From Proteles cristata cristata (Eukaryota; Chordata; Mammalia; Carnivora; Hyaenidae), in the NCBI GenBank assembly GCA_017311185.1, contig JAESUZ010001739.1, positions 682,001-746,000 of the forward strand: 64,000 nucleotides of DNA. The letters run 5' to 3'. Below the pieces are notes generated by a model. That model did not search any database. It was not told the DNA's origin and saw only the letters and a program-made list of their open reading frames with translations. Below are positions 11,454 through 23,995 of this stretch, piece by piece. Every line of letters starts with the position of its first letter. Position 1 is the stretch's first letter. A program made the position numbers and the translations under genes.

Positions 11454-12620
11454 TTCATGTCTAAATTGGTTGGAATAATCTGAGTAAGCAGCTTCACATC
11501 TCAAAAAATGGTATCATTTCTGAACACTGAAAATATCTTCCTTCCATTGTCTTCACCTCTGAAGCCATCTTCACTAGGTATAAATTCTTTAAGTAAAACT
11601 TTCCCTCTCCAAAACATGAGAGGATACTCCCCTATCAACTTCTGGCACTCCATGAGGCTTACTTGGCTTTTCTTCTCTTGCAGGTAACTGGCTTTTGTTT
11701 GTTCTTGCCTTTATCCTCATAATTTAATATGTAGAACTAAATGATAGCCTGTATTTAAATTACCGGATGTGTCTAATTATAGAATGCTTTTCTCACGATT
11801 TTTCTGGAATACGATGAGCTCTTTCAATCCATACATGCAGATCTTTGTTTGGTCCCCCAAAATCTTTGTTCAGCTGTATATTGGAGCAATACTTTTGCTC
11901 TCTTCTGTTCTGTTCTTCAGAAACATGAGATATGGCAGGCTCGAGTGACAACCTTTGCTCTTCCATCGGCTGTCCACTCTCTCGTTAGTACCAACTCTGG
12001 GTACTCTGCATTGTGACAGCTGCTCTTGTCTCTTGTGACACTGATTTTATCTGCTGCATTCTTCAGTTCCTAGAAGTGCCACCATACTCAACCTGTTTTC
12101 TCCTTAAGGCTTTCTGTTTCTGCATTGTTTTACACTCATTTGAACAGGACCAAGCATTTCCTGAAAACCTCTCCCAGTTTCTGGAAATGAGCATGCTGAT
12201 ACAGCATAATTTAGGACAGTGCTTCTTTTCTGTGTTTCTCAGTATTCTGTCCCAATTCCCACCATCTCCACCTCTCCCAGACCTGTCCTCTTCACCCATC
12301 TTGGCTGTAGCAACAGATATCCCTGGGTGTTGGAAGGACTAAGATATTTTTATGTTCCTGTTTTTTCTTTTTTAAAAAGACTCTTCCATTATACACATAT
12401 AGTTTGGTGATGATTATTTTGGAAAAAATAAAAATAGAAAAAATTCTTTAAAGCACTCTGTGAACAGCACAATTAAAAAATCAGTTTTTGTGAATCTAGG
12501 ATATATATAAAAGTGATATGATGGCAGTTAAAAATTATGTACTTTTGCTTCTGAAAGTGGAAATTGTTGATATATTAAGAATGACAACATGATCTAATCT
12601 TCTTTCCCATATAAACACCA
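11454..12620. other. Flank downstream of CCDC138, no gene recognised
   Basis: Mixed-composition DNA 3' of the gene on the minus strand. An open frame at 12013-12342 (+) shows no recognisable domain. The EDAR gene, which in human lies beyond this end of CCDC138, was looked for and not recognised. Confidence 0.4.
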
Positions 12621-12622
12621 AT

Positions 12623-12628
12623 TTTATT
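12623..12628 (-). promoter_or_regulatory. Candidate distal polyadenylation signal of CCDC138
   Basis: TTTATT on the plus strand is AATAAA on the minus strand, about 300 nt after the TAG stop. This is a plausible site for a short 3'UTR; usage cannot be judged from sequence. Confidence 0.35.
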
Positions 12629-12889
12629 CCAAATAATCACATAATTTAAAAAATTTTCTGAAAACACTCTTACAAAAAGTAACCCAATGTCACTAATTCT
12701 GGCAATTCCATTGTGTACATTAGTAAGTACTATCTCAGTTGAACTGAAACAGTCCCAAAATCCCACAGCTTCTATAGATTTCATTTTAAGAGTTAAAAAA
12801 ATTATATTTTTCATGATAAATGATACTGATAACTTTACTTGGTAGACTTTTAGTTACTTTGGTGACTTTACAATCTTACAAGTAAGATT

Positions 12890-12895
12890 TTTATT
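12890..12895 (-). promoter_or_regulatory. Candidate proximal polyadenylation signal of CCDC138
   Basis: AATAAA on the minus strand only about 37 nt after the stop codon. Use of this site would give an unusually short 3'UTR. The A/T-rich surroundings mean it could occur by chance. Confidence 0.35.
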
Positions 12896-12931
12896 TTATA
12901 TGTAATATATATAAAGTAATATTAAGCCAGT

Positions 12932-13097
12932 CTAATGACTTGCATTGGAGGCCAAGGTGTTGCATTTTGTTAAACCCAAATTGAACAGAGTTGAATTTAG
13001 GTTAATACAGAGAAACGCATGCTCTGGATGAGTTGTCCTTTGTATTTCTTGAAGCAGCAGATGAATTGTAAAAAGTTCAAAGAGCTTCTTATTACTC
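12932..13097 (-). CDS. CCDC138: CCDC138 last coding exon
   Basis: The final 166 coding nt, ending in TAG (12932-12934). The acceptor reads TTCATTCTCTTACAG just right of 13097. One base of the exon completes a split lysine codon (AA|G), and the frame continues SNKKLFELFTIHLLLQEI and ends TKCNTLASNASH. I recognise this as the C-terminus of coiled-coil domain protein 138 from memory of the human protein, with only a few conservative changes. The segment is leucine-rich and helical, with no catalytic motif. CCDC138 is poorly characterised; proteomics has linked it to centrosomes or centriolar satellites, but nothing in this exon shows that. The CDS is intact. The preceding intron carries a full-length LINE-1 whose 3' end lies only about 525 bp upstream of this exon. 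Confidence 0.95.
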
Positions 13098-13608
13098 CTG
13101 TAAGAGAATGAACACATTAACTTCATTGCACACACTTAGGGAGTTTATCTGGAATGGCAATGAGATATTATTTACTTGTAATGTGGGCAAATGGCACCCG
13201 GTTTTCAACACAGTGCAGAAAATAAGTAACTAAAGAATTAATATGTCAAGGCAAACAAAAACAGGTTTTAGGAGAGAAGACTAAAGTGGAAAACTATTCA
13301 AGGAAAAAAAGAATATGCTCTATGATCCTGAAAAGTGCATCCTATTCACCATTAAAATGCTTGAGAATAGTTTTTTCCTCATAGCTAGAAAAAATAAAAC
13401 ACTTGATCATCTTAGTAGCAGATTGACCTTTTGACTTAGATCAAAAATACCTTTTCAAACATCCTCCTTGTAATTATCAGTAATTTCATTTTCAATAAGT
13501 TAGAATAAAATCTGAAACATATTTTTTACCTCCTTGTCTACATACATTTATCCAGAAAGAAATGACCAAATAACCTACATAACCACTTACTTAATACAAA
13601 ATGATTCA
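13098..13608 (-). other. 3' portion of the last CCDC138 intron
   Basis: Intronic DNA between the LINE-1 3' end and the last exon. No RNA gene or repeat family recognised. Confidence 0.6.
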
Positions 13609-13836
13609 CATCTTTGTGGTTTTACTTTTCTTAAACAGTTTGTCGTCAAGTTGGTTTCCATATAACACCCAGTGCTCATCCCAACCCGTGCCCTCCTCCG
13701 TGCCCATCACCCCCCTTCCCCTCTCCCACAACCCCATCAGCCCTCAGTTTGTTCTCAGCATTCAAGAGTCTCTTATGGTTTGCCTGCCTCCCTCTCCCCA
13801 ACTATTTTCCCCCTTCTTCTCCCCCATGCTCCTCTG

Positions 13837-16800
13837 TTAAGTTCCTCCTAATCCACCTATATGTGCAAACATACAGTATCTGTCCTTCGCTGCCTGATTT
13901 ATTTCGCTCAGCCTAACACCCTCAAGGTCCATCCGTGTTGCTACACATGGCCAGATTTCATTGTTTCTCATTGCCATGTAGTATTCCATGGTATAGATAA
14001 ACCACATCTTCTTGATCCAGTCATCAGTTGATGGACACTTAGGCTTTTTCCACGTTTTGGCTATTGTTGAGAGAGCTGCTATGAACATTGGGGTGCACGT
14101 ACTCCTATGCATCAGCACTCCTGTATCCCTTGGGTAAATTCCTAGCAGTGCTATTGCTGGGTCATAGGGGAGTTCTGTTGTTAATTTTTTGAGGAATCGC
14201 CACACTTTTTTCCAGAGGGGCTGCACTGGTTTACATTCCCACCAGCAGTGTAGAAGGGTGCCTGTTTCTCCACATCCTCGCCAGCATCTAGAGTCTCCTG
14301 ATTTGTTCATTTTAGCCACTCTGACCGGCGTGAGGTGGTACCTCAGTGTGGTTTTGATTTGTATTTCCCTGATGATGAAGGACGCTGAGCATCGTTTCAT
14401 GTGTCTATTGGCCCTCTGGATGTCCTCTTTGGAGAAGTGTCTGTTCATGTCTTCTGCCCATTTGTTCACTGGATTATTTGTTTTTCGGGTGTGGAGTTTG
14501 GTGAGTTCCTCATAGATTTTGGATACTAGCCCTTTATCTGATATGTCATTTGCAACTATCTTTTCCCATTCTGTCAGCTGCCTATTAGTTTTGTTGCTTC
14601 CTTTGCCAACCAGAAGCTTTTTATCTTGATGAGGTCCCAAGATTTCATTTTTGCTCTTGATTCCCTTGCCTTTGGGATGTGTCAAGTAAGAAATTGCTGC
14701 GGTTGAGGTCAAGGAGGTTGTTTCCTGCTTTCTCCTCTAGGGTTTCAATGGTTTCCTGTCTCACATTCAGGTCCTTTTTCCATTTTGAGTTTATTTTTGT
14801 GTCTGGTGTGAGACAGTGATCTAGTTTCATTCTTCTGCATGTTGCTGTCCAGTTCTCACCATCTGTTAAAGAGGCTTCCTTATTTCCATTGGCTACTCTT
14901 TCCTGCTTTGTCAAAGATTAGTTGGCCATACATTTGTGGGTCCAATTGCAAGTTTTCTATTGGTTTATGTGTCTGTTTTTGTGCCAATACCATACTGTCT
15001 TGATGATGACAGCTTTGTAGTTGAGGCTAAAGTCTGGGGTGGTGACGCCTCCCGTTTTGGTTTTCTTCTTCAACATTACCTTTGGCTATTCGGGGTCTTC
15101 TGTGGTTCCATACAGATGTTAGGATAGTTTGTTCTAGGTTTGAGAAGAATGCTGGTGAAATTTTGATTGGGACTGCATTGAATGTGTAGAGTGCTTTGGG
15201 TAGTACTAACATTTTAATAATATTTATTCTTCCGATCCATGAGCATGGGATGTTTCTCCGTTTCTCTGTGTCTTCCTTAATTTCCTTCATAAGTTTTCTA
15301 TAGTTCTCATCATACAGATCACCTATATCCTTGGTTAGGTTTATTCCTAGGTGTTTTATGCTTTTTTGTGCAATTGTGAATGGGATCAGCTTCTTGATTT
15401 CTCTTTCTGTTGCTTCATTATTGGTGTATAAAAATGCAACCGATTTCTGGACGTTGATTTTGTGCCCTGCAACTTTGCTGAATTGTTGGATCAGTTCTAG
15501 TAGGCTTCTGGCAGAGGCTGTCGGGTCTTCTACGCAGAGTATCATGTCGTCTGCGAAAAGTGAAAGTCTGACGTCTTCTTTGCCAATTCTGATGCCTTTT
15601 ATTTCCTTTTGTTGTCTGATGGCCGATGCTAGGACTTCAAGCACTAGGTTAAACAACAGTGCTGAGATTGCTCAACCCTGTCGTGTTCCTGATCTCAGGA
15701 GGAAAGCTCTCAGTTTTTCCTCATTGAGGATGATGTTAGCTGAGGGCTCATAGATTGCTTTTATGACGTTTACATAAGTTCCTTGTATTCCGACTTCCTT
15801 GAGCGTCTTTATTAAGGGATATTGTATCTTGTCAGATGCTTTTTCTGCCTCTATCGACAGGATCATACGGTTTTTATCTTTTCTTTTCTAATGTATCACA
15901 CTGATTGATTTGCGAATATTGAACCAGCCCTGTAACCCAGGAATGAAGCCCATGTTATCTTGGTGGATAATTCTTTTTATGTGCTATTGGATTCGATTTG
16001 CAAGTATCTTGTTGAGGATTTTTGTATCTGCATTCATCAGGGATATTGGCCTATAGTTCTCTCTTTTTGCTGGGTCTCTGTCTGACTTGTGAATCAAAGT
16101 GATGCTGGCTTCATAAAATGAGTTTGGAAGTTTTCCTTCTATTTTCTATTTTTTGGGGGAAAAATCCAACTCTTGGTTTCATTGATCTTTTCAACTGTTT
16201 TTGTTTTGGGATTCTATATGTTTATTCCTGCCCTGATCTTTATTATTTCTCTTCTCCTACTGGGTTTGCAGTGCTGTTGTTACTCTCGTTCTAGTTCCTT
16301 TAAGTGTGCTGTTAGAATTTGTATTTGTGCATTTTCTAGTTTCTTGGAATATGCCTGGAGTGCAATGTTCTTTCCTCTTAGGATGGCCTTCGCTGCATCC
16401 CATAGAGTTAGGATTGTTGTATTTTCATTTTCTTTTGTTTCCATATATTTAATTTCTTCTCTCATTACCTGATTGGCCCATTCATTCTTCAGTAGGGTGT
16501 CTTTTACCTCCATGTTTTTGGAGGTTTTCCAGACTTTTTCTGTTGTTGATTTCAAGTTTCATAGCATTGTGATGTGAAAGTGTGCATGGTATGACCTCAA
16601 TTCTTTCATATTTATTGAGGGCTGCTTTATGTCCCAGTATGTGATCTATCTTGGAGAATGTGCCATGCGCACTTGAGAAGAAAGTGAATTCCATGGCCTC
16701 AGGATGTAGAGTTCTAAATATATCTGTCAAATCCATCTGGTCCAATGCGTCATTCAGGTCCATTGTTTCTTCAGTCATTTTCTGTCTAGTTGATCTATCC

Positions 16801-17270
16801 ATTGCTGTAAGTGGAGTATTAAAGTCCCCTGGTATTAGCACATTCTTATCCATAAGACTCTTTCTGTTTGTGATTATTTTATATATTTAGGTGCTCCCAT
16901 ATTTGGTGCATATAATCGTTAGCTCTTGCTGAGGGACAGACCCTGTAATTATTTTATATTCCCCTTCTTCATCCCTTGTTAGTCTTTACCTTGAAGTTGA
17001 GTTTGTCTGATATAAGCACAGCTTTCCAGCTTTCTTTTGACTTCCAGTAGCATGATATATATTTCTCCATCCCCTCACTTTCAATTTGAAGGTGTTCTCA
17101 GGTCGAAAATGAGATTCTTGTAGACAGCAAATAGATGGATTTTGGTTTTTTATCCATTCTGCTACAATATGTCTTTTTACTGGGGCATTTAGTCCATTTA
17201 CATTCAGTGTTATTATTGACAAATATGGGTTTAGAGTCATTGTGTTTTCAGGATTCATGCTTGTGGTGAT
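13837..17270 (-). pseudogene. LINE-1 ORF2 remnant (endonuclease/reverse transcriptase)
   Basis: The N-terminal endonuclease is recognisable near 17230 (LSIITLNVNGLNAPVKRH, then CCLQESHF). The linker and RT fingers follow near 16300. The RT core has [10 protein letters not shown] near 15540, and the cysteine-rich/C-terminal part ends at 13837. Disabling lesions are a TGA just after the RQG of the RT core (near 15670), frameshifts near 15030 and 14700, and an internal deletion of about 386 bp near 16160. The length of about 3.4 kb, against the usual 3.8 kb, fits that deletion. It cannot produce a functional protein. Confidence 0.93.
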
Positions 17271-17342
17271 GTTTCTGGTACCTTGAGTTCCTTGCAACAT
17301 TTCCCTCAGAGAGTCCCCCTCAGGATTTCTCATACAGCTGGT

Positions 17343-18180
17343 TTAGCAGTGATGAATTCTTTCAATTTCTGTTTGTTGGAAGACTCTGATCTTTTTTTCC
17401 GTTCTGAATGACAGGCTTGCTAAATAGAGGATTCTTGGGTGCATATTTTTTCTGTTCATCACATTGAAGATCTCCTGCCATTCCTTTCTGGCCTGCCAAG
17501 TTTCAGTAGATAGGTCCGTAACCATTCTGATAGGTCTCCCTTTGCATGTTAGGGCCCTTTTATCCCTAGCTGCTTACAGAATTCTCTCTTCATCCTTATA
17601 TTTAGCCAGTTTCACTATGATGTGTTGTGCAGTAGATCGATTCAAGTTACGTCTAAGGGGAGTTCTCTGTGCCTCTTGGAATTCAATGTCTGTTTCCCCA
17701 GACTGGGGAAGTTCTCAGCTATAATTTGTTCAAGGACTCCTACAGCGCCTCTCTCTTCCTCTTTTGGAATTCCTATGATATGGACATTGTTCCGTTTGAT
17801 TGTATCAGTCAGCTCTCGAACTCTCCATTCGTGCGCCTGTATCAGTTTATCCGTTTCATGGCTTCCTCTTTTTCTCTATTTGTGTCTTCTAATTCACCTA
17901 TTCTCCTGCCTCTTCAATCCATGCATTTGATGCCTCCATTTTATTATGCATCTCATAACAGCATTTTTTTTAATTCATCACAACTGTTTTTAAGCTCCAG
18001 AGTCTTTGTAACAATAGTTTCTCTAATGTCTTCCATGGTTTTCTCAAGCCCAGGATTAATTTTATGACTATTGTTCTAAATTTTTGTTCAGTTATGTTGC
18101 TTATATCTGTTTTGAACAGATCTTTAGCTGTCATTTCTTCCTAGAATTTCCTTAGAGGACAGTTCTTCCATTTAGTCATT
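17343..18180 (-). pseudogene. LINE-1 ORF1 remnant
   Basis: The C-terminal RNA-binding part is clear (WQARKEWQEIFNVM, then HPRILYLASLSFRTEKKI). Upstream the frame is interrupted by a TAA near 17573, between the ERIL and AARDKRAL blocks, and by further stops near 18140. The start is uncertain; a candidate ATG (MTKWKN) lies near 18175. Not functional. Confidence 0.8.
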
Positions 18181-19916
18181 TTGGCTAGCCTTCTGTCTCT
18201 TGTTAGTTTTAAAAGCATGTTATGCACTCTGCACCTGCAAGTACTGCTGTATTAAAGAAGCTCTTTGACTCTTCAGGGCCTGTCAGTTCAGAAAGTGTTC
18301 TTTGAATGGTGTCTCTTGATCTCTCTTGTTGAGACCTTGGTTATTTTATTTCCCTACTCGTAGTGGTAACGGGGACTCTTCACCATGTGTACATTGGCTT
18401 GTTTCTTGAGGTGTCCTGGAAAAGAAAACAGACAGACAAACACACAGGGAACAAAGGCACACACACACACTGACAAAGCCAACAAACATTCATACTGAAA
18501 TGGAAAAAGAATAAGAAAGAAAAAAAAGAAGGAAAAAAAGAGGAAGGAGGAAAAGGAAATAATAAAAATAAAAAATAAAAAAAAGAAGAAAAGAAAAATG
18601 AAAAAAACCCAAGAAACAAGGGACAGTCTAAAAGCAAAAAACCAGACTTCCGAGCTACAAATAAAGAGTATGGTGTATGCAGTGCTGATGGAAGAGTATA
18701 TACAAAAAGAGAAATGACAGGACAGGGAGAAAGGGAAATTGGACAATGACCAGGCAGAGAGCCTAAGAGGCTTAATTCAGAGAGAGAAATAGGAGAATAT
18801 CGTAAAAGGAGAGGAGAAAGAAATGAAAGTAACGTTACTCAGAGAAAGTGTATAGTCTGATTACTACCGAGATAGAGAGATAGAAAGGTAGTGGTGGAGG
18901 TGTAGAATATACATCTAGAGAATGGATTAAATCTGATTTTTTAAGGAAACCAGTGACCAGACTGGTCCATGAAGCAGAGGGGAGGGTTACTAGTGAGACC
19001 AGGGAAAATATATCTCAAGAAAATGAAATGATCTAGAATTAATCACGGCAGTGCATCCATGTTGGTATTGCCCCAGGCTGTGGTTAAAAGGGAAAAAAAA
19101 GCAGCTCTCTAGCGGGGATGTATGTGGTTTAGTGTAGGTAGGTCTTAGCCTCCACTGAGTCCTACGGGCCACTCCTTGAGGTCTCCCTCTGGTGGTTCTG
19201 GGGAGAAAAATTGTGGTGCCCCCTCCCTTCTCGAACCTAGCGGTGCAGATCACTCTTTTGGGTCCGATCTCCCTGTGCCGTGGGCGTAGCCATGTGGGCT
19301 GTGTTCTATGTCCCAAGCCTCGCCTCCTTTTGGTCTTAGTCCATGTGCTTTGATATTGCCCAAAATATAAACCCGCAGGCCGAGTCCTTCTGAGCAGTTT
19401 CAAGCTCGCCACCTCCCCACTGGGGATCGAGCCGAGCCGGAAGGGCAGTGGAGCAGTTTCAGGCCACGCTGCTTCCTCTCCGGATGGAGCTGGAGAGCAG
19501 AGGAGCAGTTCCTCCGGGGCCATCTGGGACCAGGGTGTCCAGCTCAAAGTCAGCACCACAGCTGGAAACCAGATTGCTCTCTGTCCTGAGCCGAGGTTTT
19601 TCTCTTCTCCAGGGAAAGAGACAGTTCTTTGAGCAGTTTAAGCCTCTCTTTCTTTTTCCCTTGACTCCCTGCATCTCCCCGCAATTGGGGCTCCCACCCC
19701 AACCTCCGTGTCTCCGGGTCCTGGCCAGTTTTTATCTTCCCCAGTTTGCACTCATGCACTTATAAGGTTGTTTTCTCAGTGGGCTCTGTCTCCTTTTCCT
19801 CCCAAACTCCTACGGTTCTGTAAGGGTTCCTATGGCTTCAGGCTCTCTCCGTTTGAGACGGGGGCGAGTGAAATGTATGGAGCTCCCTACTTCTCCACCA
19901 TCTAGCCTCCTCAACT
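18181..19916 (-). promoter_or_regulatory. LINE-1 5'UTR/promoter region
   Basis: About 1.7 kb. In L1 sense it begins GAGGAGGCTAGATGGTGGAG, is relatively GC-rich with CpGs at 19150-19900, and then becomes pyrimidine-rich at 18420-18780 (A-rich on the plus strand). The latter yields spurious phenylalanine/serine-rich frames. Any promoter activity would point the same way as CCDC138. Confidence 0.75.
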
Positions 19917-19931
19917 CATCTTTGTGGTTTT

Positions 19932-21229
19932 GAAGATTTACTTTAAGACCTACTTGAATATCAGGTATTCCCAGCCCTCCTGTTAGAGATCTGTTCTAGC
20001 TCTTTATCTCAGTCTGAAATGAATGTAAGCTATAGAATAGTAAAATCAAGAACAGTAAAATGCTTTGGCTCAAGGATATACTTGCACTTTGGGACTACAT
20101 AAAAATAATCCTATGAATTAAGAGCTAAGACTGAATTAAACCCAAATAATGTTACTGCAGTTTCATGGCACCACAGGTAAACTACAACATGTCTTCCTGA
20201 GAATTTACTGATTACAAATCAAAATAACCACGGTACCATAAGTCTGCAAGTAAAGAAGAAAACTGATTGGTAAGTTTAACTGACATTTGTGCCAAACTAA
20301 TAATGCATGAGGTTATATTTTGACAATTAATAGCTTACTATGGTATGATACAGTGTACTAGGCACCAAGCAGAACATGTGGGCCCACTAGCACATATCTA
20401 AGATAATTTTAAGATGTACCATATTTACTATTCAAGTACATTGAGGCCTGGTAAAATATCTAGGTTCACTACCATGCAAATCACAGGTGAGGGGAAAGGG
20501 AGGGGGCAGGGGAGCTGAACCACAATCACAGTTTTACCATTATAAACATGGGATGAGACAGATATTTAATGTGCCTCAGAAGAAAAAAACAGAAAATACC
20601 TCAATTTCAGTAAAATAAAGCTAAAATCTATGTCTTTTATTTATAATTTATTAACTAGTTATATCAATGCTTCCATCAGGGGAAAGAAGAAATGCAAAAG
20701 CCCTTAATTCTCACAATAAAATCCAAATTAGTAGCATAACAAGCCCATAATTGTTTCCTAAAAGAAACCCTGTTACAAACATAATTTTAAGTCTCTTCTG
20801 CCTGCTTCATTCTAATTCCCTGAATTCATTTCAGTACACCAATAAGGATCTGCAAATACACTTTTATTATATTTTTTATTTTCACTTGTGGTATTACAGA
20901 GTATCAGTGTGCAGTAAGTCACTCTGATACTACCACTTGGTGGCTAAAAATTGCTGTTATTTTTACATACCCAGTGGTACTTAAAGTTTGTTTAGCAGAA
21001 ATGAACTTTGGAAATAAGACATTCCTAAATGTATACTCTCCAGTAAGACAGTTCTCATCTGTCACTGAGTATGTATCTTAGACATGCATTAATATTTTAT
21101 GAATCTCAAGTTTCTACATTTATTGGAAATTATGACTTAATAAACAAAGCTGAACCAGTCTAGGATTCAGATAGGCTTAAACAATCACATGATGTATCTT
21201 TCAATAAAAAATCTTAGAAAAATTCTTAC
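19932..21229 (-). other. Intron DNA between the LINE-1 and the penultimate exon
   Basis: Non-repetitive by eye. No RNA gene or extra exon recognised. Confidence 0.5.
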
Positions 21230-21368
21230 TTGATTTTGGAAAGTTTCTGCAGAATAATACTGAGCTTTTCTAGTATTTGAAGATCAAGCTTAGGGGTTCG
21301 AAGCAGCACAGAGCAAGTACGAAAAAATAAAGTGTTGCTACAGGCTTCCAGGAAAGGCTGCAAGGATT
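21230..21368 (-). CDS. CCDC138: CCDC138 penultimate coding exon
   Basis: A 139-nt exon bounded by acceptor ATTTGTTTTGCAG and donor GTAAGAATT. It encodes SLQPFLEACSNTLFFRTC, then a VLLRTPKLDLQILEKLSIIL stretch and LQKLSKIK, with split codons at both ends (A|AA lysine on entry, AA|G on exit). The match to the human CCDC138 C-terminal helical region is recognised from memory. The length is not a multiple of three, so skipping would shift the frame of the last exon and remove the native C-terminus. It sits between two young inverted LINE-1 copies (13624-19916 and 26021-29482). Confidence 0.95.
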
Positions 21369-21835
21369 CTGCAAAACAAATCACCAGTGCTTTACTGTTA
21401 GGAAGTAGCTAAAAGGCAAATTAAAAACAAAATAGACTGGAACTATGTGGGAGTATTCATAAATACTGATTTGGATTTTCATTCTTTTCATACCTAAACT
21501 TTGGGGCAAAAATATCATTTGAAATATTAAAGTCTCTGCTAGCTCTTGTTGAATGATGCAAACCAAAAATAAGATTATTTTCCCTAGTATCCAACTCCCA
21601 ATAGTCAGTACTTGGGAGAAATTCAATTTTGAAAGAATGGGGGAAGGTCATTTCCTCAGTAAGTTCATAATAGTAGACTGAGTTTATACAATTATCAATA
21701 AGAAATATTTTTGGAACAGCAATTTTTTAAAAAAACCCTACACTTAAGAATTTCATTTGTGTGTTAATGACAATCCACATAATCAATGGCTAGGGAATAA
21801 CTTTTTAACATAAAAGCAAAAGGGTGAAAAGATTG
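21369..21835 (-). other. Intron DNA, nothing recognised
   Basis: Start of the 21-kb intron. Short A/T-rich frames only. Confidence 0.5.
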
Positions 21836-21839
21836 AAAA

Positions 21840-22530
21840 TATTACAAAATAAAAAATTTGGATATCTATGTAAAAAAATCACAAAAGGCAAAAAGCTCTA
21901 AAAAACAAAAGCAAAACAGAAGAGGAATGTCAACTTGAGGCAGAGGGATAGGATATCCCTTGTAATATATTTGCCAGAAGATTGATACTATTTTTAAAAA
22001 GCTCTTATAACTCAGTAAGAAAAAGACCTAATATTTTTAATAATGAGCAAAGAGCACAAGTAAGCAATCATGACAGAATATAGAAAGCATATTCAACCTT
22101 AGTAAGAATAAAATAATTAGAACTTGGAAATTTTCTATCAAAAGCCTTGGAAGGAATATCCTTTGATTCAGCAATTCTGCCTCTAAGCCTGTGTTGGAAT
22201 CAGATGTACACAGAGGTCTGTGCAGAAGGGCCACAGGAAAGTCTGTAATAGTGAGAACTAAAAGCTCTGCTAAAGTAGTTATGAGCTGAACACAATAATG
22301 TATAAACACGCTTTCTAAGGTGTACATCACAAGTACTGGTAATTAGGAGGACTTGAAAAGAAGCAAAAATCAGAGAAAAATGATAAATTATGGCCTTTAA
22401 ATAGTTAAATTCCTGTGTAAAAAGCCTCTGTAAAATTCAGAGACTCCCACAGTGAATACAGGATTTTATTTCACATAAATAAGTCCATAGATACAAGGAC
22501 ATGAAAATATGAGAGCTTTGTATAATCATC
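21840..22530 (+). mobile_element. Old LINE-1/HAL1 3' fragment
   Basis: A-rich plus strand with eroded L1 3' wording: AGCTCTTATAACTCAGTAAG, AAGCATATTCAACCTTAGTA and TTTGATTCAGCAATTCTGCC. Limits approximate. Confidence 0.45.
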
Positions 22531-23380
22531 CTTTTTGAATCCACAAAAACAGCTTGAAAGACTGTCTTTACTGAGCAAAATATTCAATAATGAAACCAAT
22601 AAAATCCACACTAGTAAAGTCAGAAGAACATGATAACAGAAGATGAGAGGTGGTACAGGCTAGCAGTGGAGCATGATGACAATGGTCATGTGTCCTCTGC
22701 ATGTTACCATGTAGTAAAAAGTAGGAGAAAAAATGTAATACTTTCCCTTCAGCAGTCTAACCCAAAGTATGACTAAACTGAGTTCATCAAGTCGTGTGTG
22801 TGTGTGTGTGTGTGAGTGTGAATGCCATGTGTATCTCAGTTACAGAATCTTTTCTTTCATTAATAAAGAGTATTTATAAACCAATATTCAAAAGAGTTGC
22901 ACACATCTGTTTTCACTTGAATAAAAAAATCACATTGTGACAAATCTTAAAACCTTAACTTACAATACATGAATATTAACATTTACTAATATATTTACAG
23001 ATTTTATTTATATAATCAACAAATCTGATGAAAAACAGCCTATCTTATTTTAACACAGCAGGTTTTGATCAGTCTATGAAAACTGATCCAGGAATGTGCA
23101 CTGCATTTAGTTAGAAAACATTTCAACTTTTTCTGAACTCCTAGAAGTTATCTACTCACACAAAGCCTCTGTTTAAAAACAAAACAAAACAGAAGCAGTT
23201 GTATTTAATCTTAAAAGAGTATAAATCTGCTTTGTTTAAAAACATGAAAATTCTTATGGTATTTTTTAAGTGTATGCTTTTACTTTCTGCATCAAAATTA
23301 CTTAATTGAATATTAAGCATCTAATGAAAGTTACAAATATTCTATCATCTGTGATACTGTGTACTTCATGATTTGAAACA
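22531..23380. other. Intron DNA, nothing recognised apart from a short (GT)n
   Basis: No gene-like feature. Contains the (GT)n microsatellite at 22794-22820. Confidence 0.5.
22794..22820 (+). repeat. (GT)n microsatellite
   Basis: About 11 uninterrupted GT units followed by GAGTGTG. Likely length-variable. Confidence 0.95.
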
Positions 23381-23384
23381 GTAA

Positions 23385-23480
23385 ATTAGTTCTCATATAA
23401 TACCCTTATGAGGTAGGACCAGTAGTAATCCCATTTTACAAAGAAGGAAAATAAGATGTGCCTATACACTACTGAAAAGA
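23385..23480 (-). repeat. MIR SINE fragment
   Basis: Antisense MIR wording on the plus strand: CCTTATGAGGTAGGACCAGT, then CCCATTTTACAAAGAAGG and AAAATAAGA. Confidence 0.6.
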
Positions 23481-23869
23481 GTGAGGTTAAATTTTTCTTA
23501 AAATTTTTTTTTTCTTAAAAACCACACTTTCTTATTAGCCCACCTAATTTCTTTTACAAGTGAAGAGGCCTGTTTCAAAGCAGAGGACTGGAGAGGTTGG
23601 GAGGAGTGTGTCATTCCAGGTATTTCTGAGAAAGCAAAGAAATGTACCTCCTATGCTGGATACTTAATTAATGAGGAAAAATTAGGATTATGGGTTACCT
23701 GAATGTATCTACCTAATCAATGGTAGTTACAAACAATTGCAAAATCCTTCATCAACATGGTACTTTACAGTTTTTAATTTTTTTTAAGCTTAGAAGAACT
23801 TCAATTTGAATAAAGGTAGCTAGTACGACAGTGGAAAAAGAAATTGAAGGCCCAAAAGGCCAGGTGACT

Positions 23870-23995
23870 TGTCTTCTTAAATTCATGTATCATTGGACAA
23901 ATTACTTACCATGTCTTCACTGATTTTTACATTAAAATGGAAAGCTAGTGATTGAGATAATTTCTCTCCCCTAATATCTAGTCCTTATGGATCAA
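23870..23995 (+). repeat. MIR SINE fragment
   Basis: ATTGGACAAATTACTTACCA, TCTTCACTGA and TACATTAAAATGGAAA follow the MIR order. Diverged. Confidence 0.45.

Larger units (their letters stand above)
13624..19916 (-). mobile_element. Full-length young LINE-1, minus strand
   Basis: A 6,293-bp element in the last CCDC138 intron, in the same transcriptional orientation as the gene. A perfect 15-bp TSD (CATCTTTGTGGTTTT) lies at 13609-13623 and 19917-19931. Its short tail is TTAAGAAAAGTAAA in L1 sense. In L1 order it has a 5'UTR (19916 to about 18180), an ORF1 remnant (about 18180-17343), an ORF2 remnant (about 17270-13837) and a 3'UTR (13836-13624). Both ORFs are broken, so it cannot encode its own machinery. 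About 386 bp of ORF2 is deleted at about 16160 relative to the other young copy at 26021-29482. Part of the 3' half is identical to that copy in inverted orientation. Confidence 0.96.

Noticed and set aside
12013..12342. 109-codon frame downstream of CCDC138, considered as an exon of a neighbouring gene
   Set aside because: No recognisable protein family. EDAR, the expected neighbour from human synteny, has a death domain that I do not see here.
18354..18746. 130-codon phenylalanine/serine-rich frame on the minus strand
   Set aside because: It lies in the pyrimidine-rich 5'UTR of the full-length LINE-1 and is low-complexity.
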